In this document: positions 29,259-38,819 of the stretch, piece after piece
Layout: every line of letters starts with the position of its first letter
How positions within the stretch are numbered: position 1 is the stretch's first letter
Source of the DNA: Azotobacter vinelandii CA
Lineage (GTDB): Bacteria; Pseudomonadota; Gammaproteobacteria; Pseudomonadales; Pseudomonadaceae
Assembly (NCBI RefSeq): GCF_000380335.1
Contig: NC_021149.1
Span: 5,012,501 to 5,076,500, forward strand
DNA length: 64,000 nucleotides
Reading direction: 5' to 3'
Program-made: the position numbers and the translations under genes
Notes under the pieces: model-generated
Told to the model about the DNA's origin: nothing
Seen by the model: only the letters and a program-made list of their open reading frames with translations
Database searches by the model: none

Positions 29259-29416
29259 CCCTCAAGACTTCAAAGACCCGCTCATACATAACCCGATTAC
29301 ATCACGCACCCAACAATCTTCCACAAGTATTTCACTCATGTGCTCGCGCATTACACTAACCCTCAAAGACCCAAGTCCACGCCATCTTTAAGAGACTTTA
29401 AAGCACAACATCAAAC

Positions 29417-31247
29417 TTAAATCTGCATTGAAAATGCCCTACGTCCCAAGGAGGTAAAATCCATATTCCCCGCAACTATTTGGTCAAATACGAGCTGCCC
29501 CCTTTGCTGTCGTAGATAGCGTTCAGTGCCGCACTTCGAGCAGTTCGCCCGGAAGCCGGCAGGACTCTGGAAAACCAGACCTGCCTTTTCCTTACAGACT
29601 GGGCACGTTTCCAAAGCGAGTATCTCCTGATTAAGCAGCTCCAGAGCGTCCCCCTGCTGAGTTGCGTTAGCCGCAATCAAGGCCTTTTTCAGTTCATCAA
29701 CGCGCTCGCTGGATACCACCTCTCGTACTTTCAGGACATGCATCTGATGATCAACGTGTAAACCGGAAACCCCGTCGGCCAAAGCCAGTACTTTTGCTGG
29801 CATTTTGGTAAGAGGCCTCCCATAAGACTGCAGCACCTTACGGTAAAGCACTCGATCAATAAGCTGGCCAAATCGCTCTACGCAGTACATGTCTAACGGG
29901 GAAAGAGCGATCCAGTTCTCCTGATATGCAGCCTGCTGAGGCTCCTGCCCAATAGCGGGCCAGGCAATGAATCTATCCCCAGGGATTTGCTGCAACGCCT
30001 CAAGCCCAGGCGTACTGCTCAGCCAGGGCACCACGGTGAGCAAGGTTTCGTCACCAGATTGCTCGCTAGAGGCGACGCTTACCAGCCGCCACTCCAACTC
30101 GTCCTGCTGAAGCCGTATGACTCTACCGGCCCATATGCCCTCATCGCGCCCATGCAGATACGGATATAAGGCATGTCGTAGAACCAGCCCGGCATAACGT
30201 GAATAGGCATGCGCTAGATACTGATTCTGCCTGAACCGCTCTTCGGGAGTTGTTCGACTGCTTTGCGTCGTTTTTTCCAGAAGACTCCAGAGAATCGCCA
30301 GGTGCCGATAATGAGGATCATGGCTGAGGATGTTCGTTAGATGCAGCGAGCCCGTAACCTGCACCTGGCGACTCACCAGCATGTACAAGCCACTTTGCTG
30401 CAACCCCGAAATGGTCTTGTGCAGACGCTGAAGCGTTTCGAGCGTTTTGCTCAGGAGCTCCGATGCCTTGCTCGTCGCATTCTGGTCAAATGTCATCCCC
30501 CAGAGCCGGCAAACCTCGCGAGAAAGACGATAGTCAATCTCTTTTGACTGATAAAACTCCAGCGCCTGACTCAGGGTTGCCTGCAGGTCCTTCAGGGCTA
30601 ACAGGCGGCCCCACAAATGGCGCTCGATTTTGTCCAGTAGCCGGGCATAAACAAGATTCTCGTAGATGCCGTAGTCATCTTCGCTAAATCGGGCAAGCAC
30701 TTTCTTGGGAATCACACCGCTGAGCGTTTGCCGCTGCCAGCACTCTGAGTGGGATGCCAAGTGCACCAGTGCACCTTTATCGAGGCGCCGTGCACGCGCG
30801 ACATCCGCCACCTCGTTCTCATAGCGCAAATCCAAACGTGGTCGTTGCGATATCTGATGCAGATGCCCATGTTGCACCACATCAAGCAAGCGCTCTTCAA
30901 AGGGCAGGAGATGGCTTTGAGCGTCAATGATCGCAGCCGGCATCAACGGCGACATCAACGAGGACGGCTGCATGTCGGCATCGATGGTTGCTATTGCTTT
31001 TGACAGCAGTTCTGCTGCTGTAGCCTGTGCATGCTGCTGTAGCCTGTGCATGCTGCGGTAGAACAAAGGAGCGCACCTCACTACCCAACTGACAGCGATC
31101 CCCGCCATCACTCACCAAGACACCCGAAAAATTCGTCGAGTGACCATTGAAAACCAAGCTGCTGGTAGCAAGCTGATAGCGCCCCGGCTCGACTACCGCA
31201 GGCAGGTGACGGCATTGCTTCCCTGTGAGTCGATCAAGCCACATCAT
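29417..31247 (-). pseudogene. Frameshifted nuclease-like gene (possible DUF2357 class) with zinc ribbon
   Basis: The ORF from 31111 continues an upstream frame that starts at 31247 (ATGATG overlapping the previous stop). The two are out of frame because a 19-base unit is tandemly duplicated at 31018-31055; removing one copy gives 604 continuous codons. The predicted protein has a middle region with YGIYENLVYARLLDKIERHLWGR (in two parts), suggestive of DUF2357 restriction-nuclease-like proteins, and a C-terminal CPVCKEK..CSKCG zinc ribbon. The class call is tentative. Such genes usually partner a McrB-like ATPase; here the upstream gene is only a fragment cut by an IS. Confidence 0.55.
31018..31055. 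repeat. 19-base tandem duplication causing a frameshift
   Basis: CTGTAGCCTGTGCATGCTG is present twice in a row (31018-31036, 31037-31055). With one copy the upstream and downstream coding frames join without a stop (QHAQATAAELLSKAI); with two, the frame is lost. Confidence 0.85.
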
Positions 31248-31353
31248 CCACGGCCTTCCAAGCGCCTAATATCTGCGTCCAGCAATTCAAATGATTTCCG
31301 GGGCTCTCCATCCAGATCTGCCTCAATCCAGAAAGTCTCCAAGGCGCCTTTCA
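31244..31353 (-). pseudogene. 3' end of a gene cut off by the IS5-type element
   Basis: On the minus strand an open frame runs from the IS boundary (31353) to TGA at 31244-31246, giving KGALETFWIEADLDGEPRKS and then FELLDADIRRLEGRG. The stop overlaps the ATG of the next gene (TGATG), so it is the tail of a coupled upstream gene. About 36 residues are too few to name the family; a McrB-like or other ATPase would fit the context but is not shown. Confidence 0.55.
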
Positions 31354-32562
31354 AGGGCACCTCTAAAAACCAGCCCGGCCGCTGGGTAAGATCATCCGCC
31401 TGTTGATCACCCGGAGCCTACTGATGTTCAGTCTTTTTGCCGACCAGGAGCGTGAAGCCAAGCTGGACAGCTTGGGCGACCCACTGGCCCTACTGAACAA
31501 GCATGTGGACTTTGCATCCTTGGCCGCCGAGATCGACCACTGGGCTCCCAGGCCCAGTAGGGCCAAGGGCGGCCGGCCGCCTTATCCAACGGAGCAGATG
31601 ACGCGACTGCTGGTACTCCAGCAACTGTTCAACCTGTCCGACGAGCAGATGGAGTTTCAACTGCTCGACCGTATGAGTTTCCAGCGTTTTGCCGGGTTGA
31701 AAAACTCCGGCCGAGTGCCGGACCGCAACACGATTTGGGTCTTTCGCGAGCGCCTGGTACAGGCCAACGTCGAGCATCGGATCTTTGCCGAGGTGCAGCG
31801 TCAGTTGCAGGCACACGGCTTCCGGGCTCGCGAAGGGCAGATCATCGATGCCAGCATCGTTCGCGCGCCCATCCAGCACAACACGGCCGATGAGCAGGCC
31901 GTGGTGAAGGAGCAGGCTGTGCCGGTCGAATGGTCGCCCGCCAAGCGCCGGCAAAAGGATGTCGAGGCGCGCTGGACGAAGAAGCACGGCAAGTCGTACT
32001 TCGGCTACAAGCTGTCGGTCAGCGTGGATCGCCGGCACAAGCTGATCCGCTGCGTGAAGGTGAGCGATGCCAGCGAGGCCGACACCCTGCATCTGGTGGA
32101 TGTGCTCGACCGGGGCAACAGCAGCCGGGACTTCTGGGCGGATCGCGGGTATCACGACAGACCCCGGGAGCGCTGGCTCCAACTGATCGGCTGGAGGCCA
32201 TCTATCCAGCGCAAGGGCCAGGCCGGCAAGCCGATCGGTGAACGGGACAAGGCACGAAACAAACGCATAGCCAGTCCCCGAGCCCGGGTCGAACATGTCT
32301 TTGCCAGCCTGGCCCAGATGGGCGGCAAGATGGTCCGAAGCATTGGCTTGGTCCGGGCGGAGTTCGGTTTGGTGGTCAAATCGGCGGTCTACAACCTCAA
32401 GCGGATGTCGAGACTACTGGAAATGGCCTGAGTCAGGTCGCTGGTTGCATACCGCGACCGGCAGCAGGAACTTCTGCGAGACATCAACCCGGTCAACGGA
32501 TGCCAAGCGCTGGGTTCGTCACTGCTCGACCCAGCTCAGGTGGGTGTTTTTAGAGGTGCCCT
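31354..32562 (+). mobile_element. IS5-family insertion sequence at a deletion junction
   Basis: Inverted ends AGGGCACCTCTAAAAAC (31354-31370) and its exact complement at 32546-32562. One DDE transposase inside. The flanks differ (CTTTCA on the left, GTAGTT on the right), so no target duplication is present. Left of it is a gene tail on the minus strand, right of it a gene tail on the plus strand, both cut at the IS edge. Confidence 0.88.
31424..32431 (+). CDS. IS5-family transposase
   Basis: 335 residues from ATG 31424 (MFSLFADQERE..). N-terminal domain with RPPYPTEQMTRLLVLQQLFN is typical of IS5-group transposases. The catalytic core shows GQIIDASIVRAP (Asp, near residue 140), DFWADRGYHDRP (Asp, near 236) and RVEHVFASLAQMGG (Glu, near 287), with the usual R..Y.LKRM end. 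Sequence is complete and uninterrupted, so the transposase could be active. Confidence 0.9.
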   Translation: MFSLFADQEREAKLDSLGDPLALLNKHVDFASLAAEIDHWAPRPSRAKGGRPPYPTEQMTRLLVLQQLFNLSDEQMEFQLLDRMSFQRFAGLKNSGRVPDRNTIWVFRERLVQANVEHRIFAEVQRQLQAHGFRAREGQIIDASIVRAPIQHNTADEQAVVKEQAVPVEWSPAKRRQKDVEARWTKKHGKSYFGYKLSVSVDRRHKLIRCVKVSDASEADTLHLVDVLDRGNSSRDFWADRGYHDRPRERWLQLIGWRPSIQRKGQAGKPIGERDKARNKRIASPRARVEHVFASLAQMGGKMVRSIGLVRAEFGLVVKSAVYNLKRMSRLLEMA

Positions 32563-33357
32563 GTAGTTTCCGTCCTGCTTGATCGCATCCAGGAAAAAGG
32601 CCCGGCAGTGTTACTTCCAGTCATCACCCGCACGGTGTTGGGGGAGCGCAGCACCGAGATTTTCTGGTTCGAGTCAGGCCCGGACTCCGGGGGCAAGTGG
32701 TTCAGTTATAACGAGGGCGTCTCGGCCATACATGCATTCGCCACACTGCTTACATCTGACCAGCTCACCAGGCTGGTGACTCAAGCCCTGCTGGTACCCA
32801 CCAAAGTTGCTGACGCCCCACTGATCGCATGCCTCGGCAGTGGCCTTCGTACATTTTACAAGGGGCTCCAGGACAGTCCAGGCGAGGACCTTCCCCCGGT
32901 ACCTGAAGGCGCCGCCATCGTACGAATTCGCGCAGACCTGGACGTTGCCCAAATGAGCGGGAATCAGTCGCTGTCACCTGATACCCCCCACTACATAGGC
33001 ACCAAGGTCGGCATATTCCAGTCCAATGAGAGCTTGGACGTCTATTACTTCGTCGCTCCGTCCAAACAGTACGGCTCCGTCCGGTCGCAACGCAACAACA
33101 CCCGCTATGAGATCTCCGAGAAAGACTTGCGAGATCCGTGGCAGCAGCTCGGTGTCACGGAAATCACGATTATACGTGCCGGATCGTTCGCTCACCCGAC
33201 AGCTACTGCCGAGCAAGTTGCACTGCTTTGTCGCAACGCTCCGCTGTGGGCCGGGTATCTTCGCTTGCCCGGTCCCATGCACTTGGGCAAGCAGGTCGCC
33301 GCAGATCATCCCATTCTGGAGCGGTTGCGCAAGACTGAGGCTAACCGCTCGGATTGA
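32563..33357 (+). pseudogene. 3' part of a probable pPIWI_RE-type defence gene
   Basis: An open frame runs from the IS edge (no start codon) to the stop at 33355-33357, 264 residues. Features: LDRIQEKGPAVLLPVI.., YIGTKVGIFQSN.. and the C-terminal stretch YLRLPGPMHLGKQVAADHP. The last resembles the P.PLHLA end of the RNase H-like domain in pPIWI_RE proteins, predicted RNA-guided or RNA-targeting defence factors. The N-terminal modules are missing, removed with the region across the IS. Family call is tentative (motif memory only). Confidence 0.5.
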
Positions 33358-33393
33358 GAGGGGCTGCTGTAGATGTTTGCTGCAGAGTTCCCA

Positions 33394-33435
33394 GCATTGG
33401 CATCGGGTGGGCAAGGAGATATCCGATGCCAATGC
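33394..33435. repeat. Long perfect hairpin between pPIWI_RE remnant and jetD
   Basis: GCATTGGCATCGG (33394-33406) and CCGATGCCAATGC (33423-33435) are exact complements around a 16-base loop. It lies 37 bases after the plus-strand stop and downstream of the convergent jetD. It may end transcription from either side, though a T-run is absent. The rest of 33358-33600 shows no gene. Confidence 0.6.
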
Positions 33436-33600
33436 CGGCTACTAACACTTCATTAACGTCCAGCTCTGTCCACTAGATGTGACGGGGAAATTTTTCAGCC
33501 GCTCGGTGGAATTGCGAGGTTTCTTGTAGGAGCGTTGCATGCAATATGCTCACGCACTCGTCACGTTACTGCACCTTGCCGTCATCTGTCAGTCATGCAG

Positions 33601-34782
33601 TCAATCCGTTCGCTCAGGATGAGCCGGCCCTACCGACTCTCCAAACCATTTACTAATGGCCAGTTCGACCTGCCTGCGTGGCAGATACTCCTGCTCAAGG
33701 CGTCCCCGTTCCTGCGCAAGGAGATACCGATAGAAATCAGCCTCGTCAGCCATCAATCCTTGGGGAGCCAATTTCTGAGCTTTAGTTGGCTCGACGACCG
33801 CGCTTCCCACTGAGTGCTGGTCAAACAGCTCCCGTTCCATTAGCAGTGCTTCGACTGCAGGTTGATGGAGTCTCGCTCGCGCCAGCATCAGTAAGCCCCA
33901 GGTATCCATGTCGCCCCAGTAAGCGATCTGTTTCCCGGCCAGATGCGCAGACGCCAACCACTGCAAATCGAGCCCTGCGCCCAGAACAGCGAGGGTGTCC
34001 GGCAGCGTTTCGGGTAGCAAGTGAACACATTGCTCATTTTCCACCACGAGCAATCGCGAACCGGGAAGTGGGGTTTCGGCCAGTTCCGAAGTAGTCAGCC
34101 TGAGCCGCTTGAAGGGCAGCAGCTCAGGCTGAAGAGGAACGACCAAAACCCAATGACTGCTTTCTTCAAAGGCATCCAGAAAAGTCGTCAGGCCTTGCTC
34201 GGATGCGGCACCTTCGAAGCGTTCATCGAGGAGCTTCGTTAGCAAGGTAGCGTTTCGCTCGAAAAATTTGGTGTCCACTCCGTGCTCTGCAAGCAAGCGT
34301 AGTGGGCGGCCTTGAGCACAGGCAGGAGATAATTGAGTGGCGAGTTGCGCTGTAGCGATGACTTCTTCAGAGGGCTTCGTCAGCCACAAGCTCCGCTGAG
34401 CCACAAGTAACGCATGAAAGGAACTATCTACCTGCTCAACCAGATACTCAAGTCGAGCGTATTCCTGGCCAACAGCCGGATCGTCGGCCGCAGCAATCCA
34501 TTCGGAGGGGCTGTGCAAGTGCCAGCGTATTGGCAAGGAAATTGGGGCTAGCCCAGCCCGATAGGAGACGGGTTCCCAGTCGACTTTCCCCACTGTCACG
34601 CGTCGCCAGTCTTCCACATGCTGGAGAACCGCATGGATGTTTTCTGCGAAGACTCGTGCCGAAGGCTTGCCGATGTTGAAGCTTTGCGGCCAGCTACCGG
34701 GATTGAGCAGACGCTCCAACCGAACATTGGAGCGCTGCCATTGCCTGGCCAAGCTGCGACCAATTTCAGTGGGCGACTTCAT
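33601..34782 (-). CDS. jetD: Wadjet subunit JetD (Toprim nuclease)
   Basis: 393 residues from the ATG at 34782, which overlaps the end of jetC by 17 bases (a longer frame to 34815 exists). JetD is the topoisomerase/primase-like nuclease that cuts circular DNA held by the JetABC condensin in Wadjet anti-plasmid systems. The Toprim signature is visible: LLVVENEQCVHLLPE near residue 240 (acidic Glu) and IAYWGDMDTWGLLMLARAR near 285 (Asp-x-Asp). The N-terminal ~200 residues form the arm domains (DUF3322-like). Last gene of jetABCD. Confidence 0.93.
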   Translation of the reverse strand: MKSPTEIGRSLARQWQRSNVRLERLLNPGSWPQSFNIGKPSARVFAENIHAVLQHVEDWRRVTVGKVDWEPVSYRAGLAPISLPIRWHLHSPSEWIAAADDPAVGQEYARLEYLVEQVDSSFHALLVAQRSLWLTKPSEEVIATAQLATQLSPACAQGRPLRLLAEHGVDTKFFERNATLLTKLLDERFEGAASEQGLTTFLDAFEESSHWVLVVPLQPELLPFKRLRLTTSELAETPLPGSRLLVVENEQCVHLLPETLPDTLAVLGAGLDLQWLASAHLAGKQIAYWGDMDTWGLLMLARARLHQPAVEALLMERELFDQHSVGSAVVEPTKAQKLAPQGLMADEADFYRYLLAQERGRLEQEYLPRRQVELAISKWFGESVGPAHPERTD

Positions 34783-37700
34783 GCATCGCCTTGATGCGCT
34801 GTTGATGATGCTCATCCAAAGCTTCCCAACTCAGGGAAACCAAACTGGATTCCACGCCCCGCCGATGAACGACGACTGCCGAACGCGTATGGTGGCGCAA
34901 CAGGCGCATCTCCTTGTTGGGCGTGATGAAGACAGCATGCAGACCGAATTCCCTCAGCGCCGCGATGATCCGACCGGCAACCGCATGGGAGCTGCGCGAG
35001 AACGCCTCGTCGAGAACGATGGTGCCGAACAACGGCCGGCTGCTGCCGTCGGGACAGAGCGCATAGCTGAGGGAAGCGGTCAGCACATAGGAGGCGATGA
35101 TCTCCTTCTCACCACCGCTACCGCCCTGAGAGCCTGTTCGGGTCTCGATGACATTTTTACTCTCGCGGTCGATCACCGAGACCGCGAACTCCAGGCGGAA
35201 ACGCGGATCCAGAAGCGCCTTGGCCCCTTGAGTCCTGCTGTGTTCGCAAGCGTCTTTGAGTAGCCCTACGAGTTCCTGCAATGCCTTGTAGTGGCTCTCA
35301 CCTTCATCATCGATGAAGCGCGCCGAATTCAATTGGCGCTGAGCGCGTTGCAGCGTGCGTAGACTTTCATGGATGACCTTGCCTGCAACCAAACGTAGAT
35401 AGCGCCCTGGCTGGAAGTCGACACGCTGCATTGTACTGTTCAGGTCATCTAGGCGTTCCTCGATCATCGAGACCTCATGATCGATATAGCTGAGCAACTG
35501 GGTGACCCCATCATCTGAGGAGCGATTGAGATACTCCAGGAAGCGCTTGAGTTTCTCGGGTAGGGCCTCCTCGGTCAGCACACGCAGACGCTCCAGATAC
35601 TTGGGTATGTCCGCCAGCTCCCGACCGACCTCTGAAAGCGCACCGGTGTCTACTTTCAGGGCGTCGGACATCCGTTTAGCAAGCTCTGCTTGCTGATAAC
35701 TCAGTTTTTCGCTGAGCGATTTGAGCTGCTGTTGAAGCTCCCGCGTATGCTTGCGCTCCAACTCGATAATGTCGCCTAGGTCTTCTGGGGCCAGAGTAGG
35801 GAAGTACTCTTTCGCCAGTTCACGCTGCGTATCGTTCAGCCCTTTCTCCGCGCCGTTATATGCCTTACGGGTAGCGGATGCGGCCTGATCAAACTGAGTT
35901 TTTAGCTGAACGCACTGCTCGATCAGTTGGCGGAGCTGTTGATCCAGAGAGTCCTGCAGGCCCTCGGCTTTATCCAGTTCGGACTTGATCATGGCAAGGT
36001 CAGAATCGGGGCGCGTCAGGGTGGTCAGTTGCGTACGCAGCGACTCCAGCTGACTCTGGGCTCCCGGCAGATCAATATCCTCGAACTGCAGTTCTTCCAC
36101 GCGTTTCAGCAGCGAAGCTTGAGTCTCCAACTGACGGGCATCGTCCTGGGCAGCATCCAAGGCCAGCTTGGCAGGCGCGAGCTGTTCATTGACCTCGCGA
36201 ATCTGCTCAGCCAAGAAGGCCAGACGGTCGCGGTTGTCGAAGCCTGTCAGCCAGTCTTCGTCCAGGCGCTTCTGGTCCTGCTTGTCGAAGAAGCGTTCTT
36301 TGCCCGACATCAGCCCCTGGGCCGTCATGGAGTGAGGGGTATGACGCAATTGCTCCGTGCTTTCGACGCAGTGGCGGTCATTGTCCGCCAGTAGTGCCTT
36401 TACGGTTTCTCGGTACGGATGCTCCTTGAAAGTCAGCTTGCGGGTAAAACCATCGTCGAAGAACACGGGGCGCGAAGACGGCTCCTTTACCTCCAACAAG
36501 CGCACATGCAAGCGGTTGTGCCGTTGGTTCACCCAACGCAGTGCGGCCTGGGATGAGCCCTGCGGCACCAGGATACGTAGTCGGTGGCTACCGACTGCCC
36601 GCTCAATGGCGCCCCGCCAGGCCAGTTCCTCGGGCTTGACCTGCACCAGCTCGGCAACGAAAGGCAGGGCCGACTCATCGACGTCAAGCGCCTGCGCCAG
36701 ATCGCTTCGAAACGCATGAAATTGCCCGGGCAGGTTCGAGCCTGGCCGTCTCTCAACCTCAGCACGTTCCTGCTGTAAGGTCTGTAGGCGACCATTGAGC
36801 CCCTGCTGGACGAGACCAGCGTCGAACGCCTTTTGGCGCGCGTCAGTAATTTGTTGGGCCAGTATTTCCAGGCGTGCCGCGATCTGCTGCTGATTCTCCT
36901 TGAGAGCAGCGGCCGATAACTCATCCGCTAGTCCAAGCCCTTTGGCCAAGCGTCGGTATTGCTCGGCTTTCAGGCTGCGCTTATCGCACTCCCTGACCCA
37001 ATCAGCGATGCGCTCGCGTAATTGATCTATCCCTGCGCCACCTACTCGCAGGTAGCGCTGACGATGTTGATCGACCACACCTTTCTGGACCTCAAGCTGA
37101 CTCCTGCATTGCTCCTGATCCAGTTCGGCCTGTTTGTGTTCCTTCTCGAGCCTCCTGGTTTCAGCCAACCACAGGCGATACCCCTGCTCGGCGAACCAGA
37201 CCGGGAGGATGCCTTCGAGAGCCTGTTTATCCTGCAACTGTTCTTGCAAGGCCTTATAACGCTCCCAGCTATCGGCGACCGGTTGCAATGAGCGCTGCTG
37301 CTTTCTAGCGGTTTCCAGCTCTCGGTGAATGTCTGTCAGATCATCGAAGCTGCTGGCGACCTCTGCAGCCCGCTCGAAGGCAGAGCGGTCATCCAGCACC
37401 AACTCTCGAAAGATCTCATCAATACTATTGAGCTGCTTCAGGCCGGCAGCGCGGTTGAGCAAGGTGAATGCGTTTTCACCGACCTCGAAGTAATCCCTCA
37501 GCCTGGCCAAGAAGGCTTTCTTGCTGGGATAAGGCCAGATACCCGTCCCATCCTTCTCCATCTGACGCAGAGCCCGCATGCCTCCTGCGTGATGCTGGTT
37601 GAGCCAATGCTCCAGAGTCTGCTCGGGGGACTCGCTTAACAGCCAAAGTTTTTTCAGATCCGACGCCGAGGAGCTTGTGCCCTCGAACCAGAGCACAGCG

Positions 37701-38071
37701 CCCAATCGTACCTGCGAACCGTCACGCTCGAGCGTGGCTGCAATTGCGGTTACCGTCTTACCCTGGCGAGCGATATGAGATTGCCCTACACCTCCATCTC
37801 CGGGGCCAGTAACTCCCCGCACATAGGACACCAGATCCCGGTCACTTTCATGCCCACCCGTGGATGCCAAGTTGTAGCGCGGATTGGCGCACAACAAGGT
37901 CATCAGTGCGTCCACAAGCGTCGTTTTGCCGCTACCCGTTGGGCCGATCACGGCGGTGCCAGAGGGATCGATCTCGGCACGGTGATACCCCTGAAAACCA
38001 CCCCAGTTATAGAACTCGATGCTGGTGAGAATGAAGGTCTCGCTGTCACGCCAGAGGAGTGCCTGCTTCAT
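34766..38071 (-). CDS. jetC: Wadjet subunit JetC (SMC/MukB-like ATPase)
   Basis: 1101 residues; its ATG overlaps the jetB stop by 4 bases. Walker A GPTGSGKTTLVDAL at residues 43-56; a long coiled coil from about 250 to 900 broken by a hinge region around 450-520; then the ABC signature SGGEKEIIASYV near residue 985 and Walker B FGTIVLDEAFSR near 1020. This is the SMC-like motor that binds and extrudes DNA loops, sensing small circular plasmids. Length and motif order fit type I JetC. No frameshift or stop is seen. Confidence 0.95.
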   Translation of the reverse strand: MKQALLWRDSETFILTSIEFYNWGGFQGYHRAEIDPSGTAVIGPTGSGKTTLVDALMTLLCANPRYNLASTGGHESDRDLVSYVRGVTGPGDGGVGQSHIARQGKTVTAIAATLERDGSQVRLGAVLWFEGTSSSASDLKKLWLLSESPEQTLEHWLNQHHAGGMRALRQMEKDGTGIWPYPSKKAFLARLRDYFEVGENAFTLLNRAAGLKQLNSIDEIFRELVLDDRSAFERAAEVASSFDDLTDIHRELETARKQQRSLQPVADSWERYKALQEQLQDKQALEGILPVWFAEQGYRLWLAETRRLEKEHKQAELDQEQCRSQLEVQKGVVDQHRQRYLRVGGAGIDQLRERIADWVRECDKRSLKAEQYRRLAKGLGLADELSAAALKENQQQIAARLEILAQQITDARQKAFDAGLVQQGLNGRLQTLQQERAEVERRPGSNLPGQFHAFRSDLAQALDVDESALPFVAELVQVKPEELAWRGAIERAVGSHRLRILVPQGSSQAALRWVNQRHNRLHVRLLEVKEPSSRPVFFDDGFTRKLTFKEHPYRETVKALLADNDRHCVESTEQLRHTPHSMTAQGLMSGKERFFDKQDQKRLDEDWLTGFDNRDRLAFLAEQIREVNEQLAPAKLALDAAQDDARQLETQASLLKRVEELQFEDIDLPGAQSQLESLRTQLTTLTRPDSDLAMIKSELDKAEGLQDSLDQQLRQLIEQCVQLKTQFDQAASATRKAYNGAEKGLNDTQRELAKEYFPTLAPEDLGDIIELERKHTRELQQQLKSLSEKLSYQQAELAKRMSDALKVDTGALSEVGRELADIPKYLERLRVLTEEALPEKLKRFLEYLNRSSDDGVTQLLSYIDHEVSMIEERLDDLNSTMQRVDFQPGRYLRLVAGKVIHESLRTLQRAQRQLNSARFIDDEGESHYKALQELVGLLKDACEHSRTQGAKALLDPRFRLEFAVSVIDRESKNVIETRTGSQGGSGGEKEIIASYVLTASLSYALCPDGSSRPLFGTIVLDEAFSRSSHAVAGRIIAALREFGLHAVFITPNKEMRLLRHHTRSAVVVHRRGVESSLVSLSWEALDEHHQQRIKAMHEVAH

Positions 38072-38817
38072 GCCATATCCTCCTCACCATCGGCAGCCGG
38101 AGTAGTTGCCCCCTCCACTTGCTCTCGCAGCCATGCCACCAGCGCCTGCAGGTTCTCCGGGTTGGCCAAATGGGTAATGATGGGGCGGATGATAACGCGA
38201 TCATGTGCGTCCAGAGCCGACACCAAACCATGCCCCTTGAGCTGATCCAGCAGTGTGATGATGCGATTGCGCTCCTTCGCCTCACTGCCCAGCTCTCCCA
38301 GGTAAACCTGCAATTGCGGAACCAACTCATCAACCGCCACTAGCGCTTGATTGGCACCCGTACCGCTTTCCTGTTCGTATGCAATGAAATGCTGTCGCAA
38401 AATGGCAATCAGCAGAGACTGCTCCAGATTCAGCCTTTGCCTCCGTACAAGAGGGTGCGACCAGTCATCCTGCTCGGCCACCTCGCCCTGGCGAACGGTG
38501 ACAAACACCAGTCCACGAACCTCGTCGACCCCCATGGCAAGGTCGAGCGGCTCTAGGATTCTGTCTACCGCCTCGGTACTGGAGAGCGCTGAGCGATACA
38601 AATTGGGCTTGTGACTCTCTTCCAGCAGCCCGTACTTGAGCATCTCCTGTACAGCCTCGCGTACCCGTTGCGGCGTCCGTCGCTCATCGACTTGTACAGC
38701 GGCGCTTATGACAGTTTGTTCATCATCCATGCCGTCATCTAACGCCAGGGGCTCCGCCGTCAGCTCCGTTTCGTCTGCGCCAGAGGCGCCTGCAATTCGA
38801 TCGAAGATCCCTGCCAT
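38068..38817 (-). CDS. jetB: Wadjet subunit JetB (kite-like, DUF4194)
   Basis: 249 residues from the ATG at 38817, preceded by GGGAG in the end of jetA; an earlier start at 38832 is possible. JetB resembles the MukE/ScpB kite proteins with two winged-helix domains. The segment RTPQRVREAVQEMLKYGLLEE near residue 52 and LLIAILRQHFIAYEQES near 140 fit DUF4194. It lies between jetA and jetC and overlaps jetC by 4 bases. It bridges the JetC heads and the JetA kleisin. Confidence 0.9.
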   Translation of the reverse strand: MAGIFDRIAGASGADETELTAEPLALDDGMDDEQTVISAAVQVDERRTPQRVREAVQEMLKYGLLEESHKPNLYRSALSSTEAVDRILEPLDLAMGVDEVRGLVFVTVRQGEVAEQDDWSHPLVRRQRLNLEQSLLIAILRQHFIAYEQESGTGANQALVAVDELVPQLQVYLGELGSEAKERNRIITLLDQLKGHGLVSALDAHDRVIIRPIITHLANPENLQALVAWLREQVEGATTPAADGEEDMA

Positions 38818-38819
38818 GC

